Source: Alistipes sp. (GTDB lineage: Bacteria; Bacteroidota; Bacteroidia; Bacteroidales; Rikenellaceae). Taken from it: a stretch of 64,000 bases of DNA. Positions 8,684 to 18,221 of the stretch are shown here, piece after piece. The stretch covers positions 1-64,000 of the forward strand of contig JAJQCA010000083.1 in the NCBI GenBank assembly GCA_021202985.1, given 5' to 3'. The number at the start of each line of letters is the position of its first letter. The stretch's first letter is position 1. Position numbers and translations under genes: made by a program. The notes under the pieces were generated by a model. That model was not told where the DNA came from. It did no database searches and saw nothing but the letters and a program-made list of their open reading frames with translations.

Positions 8684-8879
8684 GGTATTTTACCGAACAT
8701 TATCAAGGTATTGTAGCACACCGCGACACGGAATCGCTTATCTTCATTTAATGCCCGGCGGAGGCAGCCAGGTTACGATTTTCGTACCTCCGACAGGCAG
8801 CCGGCTACAAAAAGTAATCATTACAGCCGTACGGGATAAAAATTACAAGCGAGGGCGAACAACATACCATGTTTTGGCT

Positions 8880-8887
8880 TAGCTTTG
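8880..8887 (+). promoter_or_regulatory. -7 box before gcvT
   Basis: TAGCTTTG matches TAnnTTTG and predicts a start near 8894, about 45 bases before the gcvT start codon. No -33 TTTG is seen at the usual distance. Confidence 0.5.
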
Positions 8888-8938
8888 CATGCAGAAACAA
8901 ATGTAAACATCACCATTGATTTCAAACAGCCGAAGACA

Positions 8939-10042
8939 ATGAAAACCACACCTTTTACCCGGTACCATATCGAAGCAGGCGCCAAAATGGCCGAATTCGC
9001 AGGTTACAACATGCCCATAGAGTTCACCGGCATCAACGACGAACATATGGCTGTGCGCGAGCGGGCCGGGGTATTCGACGTAAGCCATATGGGCGAGATA
9101 TGGATCAAAGGCCCCAAAGCCACGGACTTCCTCCAGCATATCACCTCCAACAATGTGGCGGCCCTCTACGACGGTAAGGTGCAGTATACAGTACTGCCCA
9201 ACGGCCGTGGCGGTATAGTGGACGATATACTGGTGTACCGTATCGACGCGGAGACATACCTGCTCGTGGTGAACGCCGCCAATATCGACAAGGACTGGAA
9301 CCACATCTGCCGGGAAGGAGACAAATTCGGACTCACCCCCGGAAAGGAATTTTACAACGCCTCGGACGAAATTGCACAGCTTGCAATACAAGGTCCGCTG
9401 GCCATGAGGATAGTGCAGAAGATGTGCACGGAACCGGTGGAAGAGCTGGAATACTACACGTTCGTTAAGACCGAAATCGCCGGTATTAAGGACGCCATTC
9501 TCTCCATAACGGGGTATACCGGCTCGGGCGGCTGTGAAATATACGTGGCCAACGAGGACGCGCCCCGGTTATGGGATGCGCTCTGGAAAGCCGGTGAAGA
9601 ATACGGCCTTCAGAATATCGGTCTCGGCGCCCGCGATACCCTCCGCCTCGAAATGGGCTTCTGCCTCTACGGTAACGATATCGACGACACAACTTCGCCC
9701 ATCGAAGCCGGGCTGGGCTGGGTGACCAAATTCACCGAAGGTAAAGATTTTATCGCCCGGCCGCTTTTGGAAAAGCAAAAGGCCGAAGGCGTAGGACGCA
9801 AACTGGTAGGGTTCGTTATGGAAGAACGCGGCATCCCGCGCCACGGTTACGAACTGGCATCGCCCGGTGGGGAAACAATCGGCCACGTCACCTCGGGAAC
9901 CATGTCGCCAATGCTTAAAAACGGTATAGGAATGGGATACGTCGCGACGGACTATGCCAAACCCGGCACTGAAGTCGCCGTGGTTATCCGCGGCCGTAAC
10001 CTCAAAGCCCGCGTAACCAAAGCGCCATTCATAAATAAATAA
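8939..10042 (+). CDS. gcvT: Glycine cleavage system T protein (aminomethyltransferase)
   Basis: The T protein takes the aminomethyl group from lipoylated H protein and transfers its one-carbon unit to tetrahydrofolate, releasing ammonia. The 367-residue protein shows the family N-terminus ([10 protein letters not shown]), the FDVSHMGEI segment, the [14 protein letters not shown] folate-binding region and the C-terminal barrel domain ([15 protein letters not shown]). The start at 8939 ([10 protein letters not shown]) fits family length; an upstream in-frame ATG (8885) sits on top of the -7 box and is rejected. The other glycine cleavage genes are not in this window. It converges on the efflux operon with almost no gap. 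Confidence 0.95.
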   Translation: MKTTPFTRYHIEAGAKMAEFAGYNMPIEFTGINDEHMAVRERAGVFDVSHMGEIWIKGPKATDFLQHITSNNVAALYDGKVQYTVLPNGRGGIVDDILVYRIDAETYLLVVNAANIDKDWNHICREGDKFGLTPGKEFYNASDEIAQLAIQGPLAMRIVQKMCTEPVEELEYYTFVKTEIAGIKDAILSITGYTGSGGCEIYVANEDAPRLWDALWKAGEEYGLQNIGLGARDTLRLEMGFCLYGNDIDDTTSPIEAGLGWVTKFTEGKDFIARPLLEKQKAEGVGRKLVGFVMEERGIPRHGYELASPGGETIGHVTSGTMSPMLKNGIGMGYVATDYAKPGTEVAVVIRGRNLKARVTKAPFINK

Positions 10043-10044
10043 AA

Positions 10045-11454
10045 CTACTCGAGGTAAGCCGTAAGGCCCCCGCTCAGATAGAGCAGGGTTATTTCGGATA
10101 TCTTGGTATCGTACTCCGCCTGCACGAGCCGTTCCTCGGCGGCAAGCAGGCTGTTCTGCGCCTCGCGCAGCTCTATACCCGACAACTGCCCGAGACGGTA
10201 GCGCTCCATGGCTATTTCGTAATATTCGCGAGCCGTTTCGAGGTTGGCCTGCTCGAGGCTAATAAGGCTGATGTTGTTACGGTATGCCATCCATGAATCC
10301 GAGAAATCTTTTTTCAGGGCCAGTTCTGTCCTTTCGTAGCTCAGGCGGCTGTTGTCAAGCTCGAGACGGGCATTTCGTTCGCGGCGCCTCTGGTTGTGCC
10401 CGTCGAAGATATTGAAGCCCACAGTCACCCCGTAATTGAGGCCTAGGTTACGCTGCCAGCGGTAATTGGACGGGCCGTTGCTCCCGTACATATTATGGGT
10501 GTAGCCGTATCCGGTGGTAAAACGGATATTTGGATACCTGCCGCTTTGTGCCAGTTTCAGGTCCAGCCGGGAGATGTCTTCCCCGGTTCGGGCCATTTCG
10601 AGGTACGTGTTGTTCCATTGCATTTCCTCTTCGAGCACTATCGGATCGAGCGAGTCGTCGAACAGTATAAGAGAGTCGGCGGCCACGACCTGCCGGTCCA
10701 CGTCGGGATAGGCCAGCAACTGGTTCAGCAGGGTCCGCATGTTGTGCATGGTCTCGTATTGCTGCATAAGTTGGGACCGGTCGGTATTCAGGTCAACGTT
10801 TGCCTGCTGGAGGTCGAGACGCGACTGCGTTCCCACCTCGTACTGCGCCTCCACCATCCTCACGCGGTCCAACGACAGGCTGACCGCGTAACGCAGGTTC
10901 TGCAACCGCCTGTACTGGCGGATATACGAATAATATTGCGCCGTAAAATCGGCTATAAACTCCTCGATGGTAGCCCTGAGAGAGAGATGGCCGAGGGTTT
11001 GCAGTTCCCGCAGACGTTCGTATGTGGTGCGGACGCTGAACCCGTCGAACACGGTCCAGGAGACGGAAGGCCCCACGTTGAGCGTACCGTTATGATAACC
11101 GTTATAAGCCGCGTTGTTCTCCTGTTTGAGATGGTTCACCGATCCCGAATAGCTCGCCCCGATGTCGACCGAAGGATAGTATCCCGCATTCGTCCGCTTG
11201 GCATTGTTGTCGGTAATCTTGGCTTCGTTGCGTTCGATACGGATATTGAAGTTCTCTTCAAAACCGACGCGAAGACACTCAGCCAGGCTCAGGGGGACAA
11301 CGCCGTCGCCCGTAACCCCGTTCTCTTTCGTGTCTGTAATCCCGTCCACCGCGCCTGCTCTGTTTTCGTGGCCGTCCCCTGTGGCCCACGACGGCAGGCA
11401 GCACATTAACAGTGCCGTGGGGATGAATTTTATAAATCTGTATAACGGTTTCAT
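10045..11454 (-). CDS. TolC-family outer-membrane efflux protein
   Basis: This is the outer-membrane channel of the tripartite efflux system encoded here. The 469-residue protein has a signal peptide (hydrophobic run ending near SWATG), then the two repeated long helical/coiled-coil segments of the TolC fold with beta segments between them (for example the SVSWTVFDGF and VGFNIFDGHNQRRRERNARLELD regions), and alternating hydrophobic strands. Its ATG overlaps the stop of the upstream RND gene in an ATGA arrangement, so translation is probably coupled. It is the last gene of the operon. There is no recognisable lipobox, unlike OprM-type channels. Confidence 0.9.
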   Translation of the reverse strand: MKPLYRFIKFIPTALLMCCLPSWATGDGHENRAGAVDGITDTKENGVTGDGVVPLSLAECLRVGFEENFNIRIERNEAKITDNNAKRTNAGYYPSVDIGASYSGSVNHLKQENNAAYNGYHNGTLNVGPSVSWTVFDGFSVRTTYERLRELQTLGHLSLRATIEEFIADFTAQYYSYIRQYRRLQNLRYAVSLSLDRVRMVEAQYEVGTQSRLDLQQANVDLNTDRSQLMQQYETMHNMRTLLNQLLAYPDVDRQVVAADSLILFDDSLDPIVLEEEMQWNNTYLEMARTGEDISRLDLKLAQSGRYPNIRFTTGYGYTHNMYGSNGPSNYRWQRNLGLNYGVTVGFNIFDGHNQRRRERNARLELDNSRLSYERTELALKKDFSDSWMAYRNNISLISLEQANLETAREYYEIAMERYRLGQLSGIELREAQNSLLAAEERLVQAEYDTKISEITLLYLSGGLTAYLE

Positions 11455-14400
11455 TCTTGGTCGGAATTTACGGTTTCTTCGTTTCCTGCGGCGGTATCGG
11501 CAACCTCGTCCACGCTGACCGCCACTTCCACCGGCACGGCACCCGCGCCTTCCACCATCAGCACCGGTTCGGGCAAGGCCTGTGGCCTCTTGCGCCGGTC
11601 GGTAGATATATACATGTACATGGCCGGGACTATGAACATACTGATAAGGGTCGAAACCACGAGGCCTCCCACCACGGCGGTTCCCATGGCGATACGCCCG
11701 TTGGCGCCCTCACCCGAAGCGAAAACCAGGGGCAACATGCCCAGTATGGACGAGAAGCTGGTCATAAGGATGGGCCTCAACCGCTGAACGGCCGCCCCCC
11801 TGAATGGAATCGAGTTTCTCCATGCCCCCCTGCTGGCGCTGGTTGGCGAACTCGACTATAAGGATACCGTTTTTCACCACCAGCCCGATAAGCATGATGA
11901 TACCGATCTGGCTGAATATATTCATAGTAACCCCGCTCAGGTACATGAAAACCAGTGCGCCGGCGATAGCGAGCGGTACTGTGAGCATAATTACGAACGG
12001 ATCCTTGAAGCTCTCGAACTGGGCGGCCAAAATAAGGAATATAAGGAACACGGCCAGTATGAAGGCGAACATCAGGCTGGACGAACTTTCGCGGAACTCT
12101 TTCGATTCGCCGGCAAGGGTTGTGCGGAACGTATCGTCGAGCACTTTGGCGGCGATGCGGTCCATTTCGTCGAGAGCCTGCCCGATGGTCACACCGGGAG
12201 CGAGGCCAGCCGACACCGTCGCGGCGTTGAACCTGTTGTAACGGTAGAGTGTGGGCGGGGCCACGGTCTCGCGCAGCTCCACGAGGTTGTCCATTTGTAT
12301 CATATCCCCGCGGCTGTTCTTGAGATAGATTGTCTTCAGGTCGAGAGGAGTATTTCTCTGCTGGCGGTTTATCTCACCCAGTATCTGATACTGTTTTCCG
12401 TTCATGTAGAAGTAGCCCATCCTCTGACCGCTGAGGGCGTACTGAAGGGTTTGGCTCAGATCGTTTGTACTTACCCCGAGCATCGCCGCCTTGTCGCGGT
12501 CTATAAATATCTGGGTTTCCGGCTTGGTGAATTTCAGGTTGACGTCGGCCATGCGGAAAAGGGCGCTTGCGTTCACCTGGTCCATAAACCGCGGTATGTA
12601 TTCCTCAAGTTTCTGGAGGTTCTGCGCCTGTAAGACGTACTGCACGGGCATGGTGGCCCGGCGGCCGCCGAACGTAGACTGCTGTTGGACGAAAGCGCGG
12701 GCCTCGGTCCGTTTCGACAGGGCGGCTGTAAGCTGGTTGGCAATCTCCATCTGGCTTCTTTCCCGGTCCTGTATGGGTTGCAGGATTACGTTCGAGAATC
12801 CGAAGCCGGCCCGCGCCATCGAGATAAGGAGCCGCTTTTCGGGCACCAGCGAATCCTCAATATGTGTAATTTCGTTGACGAAATCCCTGTAATATTCGAA
12901 CGTCGCACCCTCCGGGGCGCTTACCCGTACGGTAATCTGCGAACGGTCCTCGAGCGGAGCCATCTCGGACGGTATGCTGATACCCAGCAACCAGATTACG
13001 GCAAGGGTTCCGACCATTATGGGCCACGTCAGATACCTGTTTTTTAGGAAGTAAGCCAGCGACCTGGAGTAGATATTGTTGAGCCATATAAAGAACGGCT
13101 CGGTCTTACGGTAGAACCAGTTCTGCTTTTCCCGCCTTTTCAACAGTTTCGTGGCGAGCATCGGTGTGAACGTAAGGGCCACGAACGAGGATATTATAAC
13201 GGCTCCCGATATCACGATACTGAACTCCCGGAACAGCCTTCCCGTCATTCCCTCGAGGAAGACTATCGGGAAGAATACGGCCACCAGCGTGATGGTAGTC
13301 GAAATCACGGCAAAGAATATCTCTTTCGACCCCTCAATACCGGCTTCAAGCGGAGTCATGCCGCCCTCGATTTTCTGGTAGATGTTCTCGGTCACCACGA
13401 TTGCGTCGTCCACCACCAATCCCACCGACAATACGATAGCAAGCATAGATAGAACGTTGATAGAGAACCCTCCGAGGTACATCACGAAGAAGGCGCCGAT
13501 AAGCGACATCGGTATAACCACACACGGCACCAGCGTCACGCGCCAGTCGCGAAGGAACAGGAAGATTATTATTACCACCAGTATGAAGGCGATTATTATC
13601 GTCTCTTCCACCTCACGGATCGACGCCCTTACGAACCGCGTGTCGTCAGAAACCACTTCGATCTCCACGTCGTCCGGCAGGTCCTTTTTCATAAATTCGA
13701 TGCGCCTGTGGGCCTCGTCCGATATATCTATCTGGTTGGCGCCCGGCTGGGGAATTATTACCACACCCACCTGCGGCACGCCGTTCACCCTCATGGAAGT
13801 CTTCATGTTTTCCGCCCCGAGTTCGGCCACGCCGATATCGCGGAAACGGATAACCCTCGTGTTCTCTTCCTTAATTATGAGGTTGTTGAACTCCTCCGGG
13901 CTTTGCATAAGGCCCATCGTGCGGATGGAAAGCTCTATCTCGTCCCCCTCTATGCTACCGGCCGGAAGCTCCACGTTCTCCTTGTCGATGGCGTTCTTCA
14001 CGTCCAGCGGCGTTATTTTGTAGGAGGCCATCTTTACCGGGTCGAGCCACAGCCTCATCGAGTATTTCGCCTCGCCCCAAATATCGACGCTGCTGACGTT
14101 CTGGATAGTCTGCAACTGCTCCTTAACCGTCAGGTCGGCAATCTCACTAAGCTCCAGCAGCGAGCGTTTCTCGCTCCTTATGGAAACCTGCATTATGGGG
14201 TTGGAGTCGGAGTCGGCTTTGGTAACGGTCGGCGGATCGCAGTCGCGCGGAAGCCTGCGCTGGGCGGCCGACACCTTATCGCGTACATCGTTGGCGGCCG
14301 TTTCGAGATCGACGCTGAGTTCGAACTCGATGGTAATGCGGCACGAACCCTGGCTGCTCGCGCTGGTCATGGAGCGAATACCCGGTATCCCGTTGAGGTT

Positions 14401-14607
14401 CTGTTCAAGCGGTTCGCTTATCTGGTTCATTATGACCTCGGCGTTGGCACCGGGGTATGAAACGTTGACCGTGATTATAGGGTTATCGATATTGGGATAC
14501 TCCCGCACCCCGAGATAGGTATAACCGATAAAGCCCATAATGAGTATTATGAGCATCATGACGGTCGAGAGAACCGGCCTTCGTATACTGATTTCGGATA
14601 AGGTCAT
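11451..14607 (-). pseudogene. RND efflux transporter permease, interrupted by a frameshift
   Basis: The inner-membrane pump uses proton flow to expel drugs or other small molecules. The first frame (11710-14607, 965 codons) holds the N-terminal helix, both porter domains and most of the twelve membrane helices, up to GILIVEFANQRQQGGMEKLDSIQ, then leaves the family sequence. The missing end (MRPILMTSFSSILGMLPLV onward) continues in another frame down to 11451. The break is at a run of six C (11795-11800; G6 on the coding strand); five G restore Q-G-A-A-V-Q-R-L-R. The intact protein would be about 1050 residues, the family norm. The cause may be a sequencing error, true decay or slippage. It lies between the adaptor and channel genes. 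Confidence 0.88.
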
Positions 14608-14636
14608 TGTCTTGTCAGCTTAAGAAGAAGTCCGCA

Positions 14637-15734
14637 TTAATATTCCCGCCCCGGCTCTTTAAGGTCGGTCAGCACCACGGGCATGCCGTTTCGCAACTGC
14701 ATGACGCCGGTGGTAATCAGTGTGTCGCCGGGATAAAGACCGGAGGTAACCTGCACCGAGGTTTCGGTCCTCAGCCCCTTCGTTATCTCCACCTGCTTGG
14801 CGTAACCGTTTTCGTAGACGTAGGCTATATCGCGCCCGTACTCGGCCACGGTCGAAAGACTCGGTATGGCGATGGTGCTTTCGAACCTTTTCAGGTTCAC
14901 CTCCACGCTGGCCGAGTGACCCGGCCGCAGGCGGCCGCCCGGGTTGTCGAAGAGCGCCCTGGCCATAAGGGTGAGGGTGTTCTGGTCGAGACGCGATTCC
15001 ACGGCGTATACTGTGGCCCGGTAGACGTTCCTGTCGTTGTCGACCGTAAAGGTGAGCTGGGTCCCGGGGTTTATGAAGTTTGCCTGCGACTCGTTGACCG
15101 AAAAGTCTATCTTCAACGGGGCCATTTTTGTAAGGCGCGTGATAATGGTCGTAGGAGACGCGTAGGCACCTTCGCTAACCAGCCGCAGCCCTATCATCCC
15201 GTCGAACGGGGCACGAAGTTCGGTCTGTGCTATACGGGCCTTTACAAGTTCGATATCGGCCATAAGCGTTTCCAGATCGGTAGCCACCGATTCGTACGAC
15301 TCCTGGCTAACGGCGTCGCGGGCCAGCAGGGTTTCCTGACGCTTCACCCTGTCCTGCGCGAGAGGAACCTGCGCCTCGAGTTTTTTTAGCTCCGCCTGTA
15401 AAGGCTTGTCGTTGACCTTGGCCAGCAGGTCGCCCTTTTTTACATGGGTACCTTCCTGGAAATAGATATTGGTTATCTTGCCAGAGGTTTCGAATGCGAG
15501 GTCCACCTCTTCGTCCGGGATAAGCAGCCCGGTAGCCCGGAAAACCTCGTCGAGGCTCTGGTGTTCCAATATCTCGGCATTGACATGCAATGCGTTACGC
15601 TGCTGCCGTTCTGTTGGAGGTGCGGAAGGTATCTCGTCAGAAGTCAACCATTTTTTGACCACCGGGTACAATGCCATTCCGGCGATAAGGAGCACGATGG
15701 CACCTATCGTAATAAACTTTACTTTTCTGCTCAT
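14637..15734 (-). CDS. RND efflux periplasmic adaptor (HlyD/AcrA family)
   Basis: The adaptor bridges the inner-membrane pump and the TolC channel. The 365-residue protein starts with one membrane helix (about residues 6-26) instead of a lipobox, followed by a barrel-sandwich/lipoyl-like half, a short alpha-helical hairpin (VPLAQDRVKRQETLLARDA region), the second lipoyl half (LRAPFDGMIGLRLVSEG) and a beta-barrel domain ending with the membrane-proximal domain (TGVMQLRNGMPV). The start at 15734 removes an unlikely 23-residue extension. It is the first gene of the adaptor-pump-channel operon, 29 bases before the pump gene. Confidence 0.92.
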   Translation of the reverse strand: MSRKVKFITIGAIVLLIAGMALYPVVKKWLTSDEIPSAPPTERQQRNALHVNAEILEHQSLDEVFRATGLLIPDEEVDLAFETSGKITNIYFQEGTHVKKGDLLAKVNDKPLQAELKKLEAQVPLAQDRVKRQETLLARDAVSQESYESVATDLETLMADIELVKARIAQTELRAPFDGMIGLRLVSEGAYASPTTIITRLTKMAPLKIDFSVNESQANFINPGTQLTFTVDNDRNVYRATVYAVESRLDQNTLTLMARALFDNPGGRLRPGHSASVEVNLKRFESTIAIPSLSTVAEYGRDIAYVYENGYAKQVEITKGLRTETSVQVTSGLYPGDTLITTGVMQLRNGMPVVLTDLKEPGREY

Positions 15735-16075
15735 AGACGGGTCGGTATGCCGGGTTAATGGAAAACCAGCCGTAAAGGTAAAAATTAGTTCGGGTAATGG
15801 CAATCGCAGTATGCCACCGACGGCAACATTTTATGTAACCTGACAGTAACCGGACAATATGCCTCAACACTAACGTTATAACCTCCGGGTTTATTATGCG
15901 GCGGACGGGGTTTTTCCGCCGTTACCGAAAAATATAACATATCGGCTCCCGAGTGTTAAAAAACCCTCACATGGAAACTTACGGGATACAATTTTTATAG
16001 CGGAGCGAAAATATATGGACTCTTCCGGCGAGGAATTTATATATTTGCATTCAAAAGTCCCTACATACAGACAGG
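15735..16075. other. Divergent intergenic region between the efflux operon and lspA
   Basis: These 341 bases contain the promoters of two divergent units. A 7-bp hairpin with a T-rich loop (15899-15905 with 15915-15921) and a lspA -7 box are the only signals found. No clear operator repeat for an efflux regulator is visible. Confidence 0.5.
16040..16047 (+). promoter_or_regulatory. -7 box of the lspA promoter
   Basis: TATATTTG fits TAnnTTTG, predicting a start near 16054 and a leader of about 22 bases. Confidence 0.55.
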
Positions 16076-16675
16076 ATGTCCGGAAAGAAAATTACTCTCA
16101 TTATAACAGGACTGCTGCTGCTCGACCAGGTCGTGAAATTCCTCGTAAAGATGAACATGACCCTCGACCAGAGTATAACCGTATTCCCCAACTGGTTCTT
16201 CATCAAGTTCATAGAAAATCCCGGGGCCGCATTCGGCACCCAGATCGGCGGGGAGTACGGTAAGCTGACTCTCAGCTTGTTCCGGATAATCGCGGTAATC
16301 GGGCTGAGCTGGTTTATAAACAAACTTGTTAAAAAAAACGCGCCTGCCGGAGTTATTGTCGGATTTATTCTTATACTTGCAGGAGCGATAGGTAACATTA
16401 TCGACAGTGCGTTCTACGGTGTGATATTCTCCGAATCCACCTTCACCACCGCGGCGGCCTTGTTCCCGCAGGGAGGCGGATATGCGGGTTTCCTCCACGG
16501 TAAGGTCGTGGACATGCTCTACTTCCCACTGTTCAGCGGAACCTACCCTTCGTGGTTCCCGGGTGTGGGGGGGAACAGTTTCACGTTCTTCAGCCCTATT
16601 TTCAATATCGCCGACAGCTATATTACGATAGGAGTTTTTTACCTGATATTATTCCAGCGCAAATTCTTCAAATAA
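16076..16675 (+). CDS. lspA: Lipoprotein signal peptidase (signal peptidase II)
   Basis: This inner-membrane aspartyl protease removes signal peptides from lipidated prolipoproteins, such as the lipoproteins seen in this window. The 199-residue protein has four predicted membrane helices, the family motif ENPGAAFG, and the two catalytic aspartates D110 (GNIIDSAFYG) and D180 (FNIADSYI). A loop of extra residues between helices 3 and 4 (STFTTAAALFPQGGGYAG) is longer than in E. coli and is common in Bacteroidetes. The start follows the -7 box by about 30 bases. Confidence 0.95.
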   Translation: MSGKKITLIITGLLLLDQVVKFLVKMNMTLDQSITVFPNWFFIKFIENPGAAFGTQIGGEYGKLTLSLFRIIAVIGLSWFINKLVKKNAPAGVIVGFILILAGAIGNIIDSAFYGVIFSESTFTTAAALFPQGGGYAGFLHGKVVDMLYFPLFSGTYPSWFPGVGGNSFTFFSPIFNIADSYITIGVFYLILFQRKFFK

Positions 16676-16735
16676 ATGCCCCTTTGAAGGCGCTGAAACA
16701 GCAGATACAGACCGGTTCACCGGTTCCCGTTATTT

Positions 16736-16743
16736 TAAATTTG
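16736..16743 (+). promoter_or_regulatory. -7 box of a candidate small RNA
   Basis: TAAATTTG fits TAnnTTTG. No coding frame follows, but a chain of hairpins does, with predicted start near 16750. It is preceded by an ACCGG-TTCA-CCGGT hairpin that may end the lspA transcript. Confidence 0.45.
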
Positions 16744-16749
16744 TGATCT

Positions 16750-16967
16750 TAACTTTCGCCACGGCTGCTCCCGGCGGGCAGCTTGCAGGTAAGGGACGGA
16801 TTTCCGTCTCTCAACCGGTACCGTGAGGTACCAAACTACCCGAAGGGCGGAACACACTGGCCCCCGCACGGCACCGAGCCATGCGCCGGCCTTCGCGTTT
16901 AATCCGTGTTCCCCCGTTATTTAAATCTTTATACATCCACGAAAAGCCCCGGAAATATTCCGGGGCT
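16750..16967 (+). ncRNA. Candidate small noncoding RNA, about 200 nt
   Basis: There is no credible coding frame here, but there is a promoter-like -7 box and a row of stable hairpins: GCTGC/GCAGC (16764-16768 with 16778-16782), GGGACGG/CCGTCTC with one wobble pair (16793-16799 with 16804-16810), GGTACC/GGTACC (16817-16822 with 16827-16832), and a long-range GGAACAC/GTGTTCC (16849-16855 with 16906-16912). A terminator-like hairpin closes the stretch (16945-16967). I considered 6S RNA, tmRNA, RNase P RNA and SRP RNA; no diagnostic motif of these was found. Strand is inferred from the -7 box. Confidence 0.4.
16945..16967. terminator. Terminator hairpin after the M23 peptidase gene
   Basis: AGCCCCGGA (16945-16953) pairs with TCCGGGGCT (16959-16967). 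On the minus strand it is followed by TTTT, so it best serves the M23 gene; it could also end the candidate small RNA. Confidence 0.65.
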
Positions 16968-16997
16968 GATTTTGATTTACGGGTCGGGGGTTCCCGG

Positions 16998-18059
16998 CTA
17001 ACGGTACCGTATCCTTTGCCCGAGGCTTAGTATCCCGTTTTCCTGGATGCCGTTCAGGCGGCAAAGCTCCCTCACGGTGGTAGAGTATCGCCGGGCTATG
17101 GCAGACAGGGTGTCGCCTTTCACTACCACATGGACGGCAGGCGATTGCGACTGCTGCGGGGTGGTAGATGCGGTAGGTACGGAGTTCCTTTCGAGCCTGA
17201 CTATTTCCTGTCCGCCGTCCTGCGGCTGAGCCGTATTGGAGGCCAACTGGTGGGCAGGACCGGATGCCGCACCGCCCCTTATAAGGTCGAAATCGGCCAG
17301 GTCGTTGTAAGCCACCATCTCCCCGTTGTGTTCACGGGCGTATAGCTTCCCGCTCCGGATAGACTGGTTCTCCATATCGAGGAACAATTTGGGGTCGATA
17401 GGATTGCCCGCGACCCGCACTTCGAAATGGAGGTGTTCGGTGGTTGCCCGGCCGGTCCTTCCCGCAAGCCCTATGGGATCGCCCGCCTCGACGCGGTCGT
17501 TCACCTTCACAAGGTTACGTGAACAGTGGGAGTAGACCGTCTCGAACCCGCAGTAATGGCGGATGACGACGATATTACCGTAACTGCTGTATTCCTTCGA
17601 CATACGCACAACCCCGGGAAGCGCGGCGCGTATGGTGTCGTTCGGTATGGCCTTGATGTCCACTCCCGTATGCGGTCGGCCGTTGCGCATCCCGTAGTCG
17701 GATATAAACCTGCCGTGGTAAGGGTAGACGAAGCGGTCGCGCAGCCGGTCGAGGTCTACCTCGAGCAGACCCGATTCCGGCAGGGGATTTACCCCTCTGA
17801 CCCGGACATGCTCGGTCTCCAACCCGGAAAAAGAGAGTTCCGGATAAACTTCGGGATAAGGCTCTGTATATCCGCCGCCGCCGATTTCGGCAATACCGTT
17901 GTTACCCGGTTCATACCCTATGGGATAGAGAATTACGGTCGGGATGCCGCCGTCGGGACTTAAGTCCGGCGCCGGGGCCTGCGTGGCATGGCGGGTAGCT
18001 CCGCAACCATACAAAAAAACTGATAACGTTATAGTTAAAAAGTATAGGGCATTTTTCAT
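16998..18059 (-). CDS. M23-family peptidase lipoprotein with LysM domain
   Basis: The protein probably cuts or remodels peptidoglycan cross-bridges, or activates an amidase, at the envelope. It is a lipoprotein: the signal peptide ends in LYGC (Cys about 19). The M23 domain (about residues 115-235) keeps all zinc and catalytic residues: the H and D of PHTGVDIKA, and the HLHFEVR motif, with a second histidine in the VYSH segment. A C-terminal LysM domain (about residues 308-352: VVKGDTLSAIARRYSTTV to SLGQRIRYR) binds the glycan. Because all metal ligands are present it is probably an active endopeptidase rather than an EnvC/NlpD-like activator. Transcription is leftward and ends at the adjacent terminator. 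Confidence 0.92.
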   Translation of the reverse strand: MKNALYFLTITLSVFLYGCGATRHATQAPAPDLSPDGGIPTVILYPIGYEPGNNGIAEIGGGGYTEPYPEVYPELSFSGLETEHVRVRGVNPLPESGLLEVDLDRLRDRFVYPYHGRFISDYGMRNGRPHTGVDIKAIPNDTIRAALPGVVRMSKEYSSYGNIVVIRHYCGFETVYSHCSRNLVKVNDRVEAGDPIGLAGRTGRATTEHLHFEVRVAGNPIDPKLFLDMENQSIRSGKLYAREHNGEMVAYNDLADFDLIRGGAASGPAHQLASNTAQPQDGGQEIVRLERNSVPTASTTPQQSQSPAVHVVVKGDTLSAIARRYSTTVRELCRLNGIQENGILSLGQRIRYR

Positions 18060-18181
18060 ATACCGATATATTGCTTATTTTCAGCCGTAAATTTACCAAA
18101 TTTTTATTACCCGCCGCAGGTCGTGCGCCTTTAAAGTCCCGGCGGGCGTAACGGAGCATAATGTTTGCCCCTGAAATTCGT

Positions 18182-18189
18182 TATCTTTA
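18182..18189 (+). promoter_or_regulatory. Near-consensus -7 box before trxB
   Basis: TATCTTTA differs from TAnnTTTG at the last base. It lies 33 bases upstream of the trxB start. The same variant occurs near 63945 at the window end. Confidence 0.4.
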
Positions 18190-18221
18190 CGACCCTGAAA
18201 AGATAAATTAAACCGATAAAT

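Larger units (their letters stand above)
8610..8938. other. Divergent intergenic region ileS / gcvT
   Basis: These 329 bases hold the minus-strand ileS promoter and a plus-strand -7 box before gcvT. Because gcvT is often under a glycine riboswitch I looked for that aptamer; the characteristic core is absent. An imperfect direct repeat (GGCAGCCAGGTTA near 8764, GGCAGCCGGCTA near 8801) is the only other structure seen. Confidence 0.6.

Noticed and set aside
8740..8938. Glycine riboswitch before gcvT
   Set aside because: The tandem aptamer core is absent; only an imperfect GGCAGCC repeat is seen.
16961..16998. tmRNA-like 5' sequence GGGGCTGATTTTG
   Set aside because: It is part of the terminator arm, the following bases run into the M23 peptidase gene, and no tag frame or CCA end is present.
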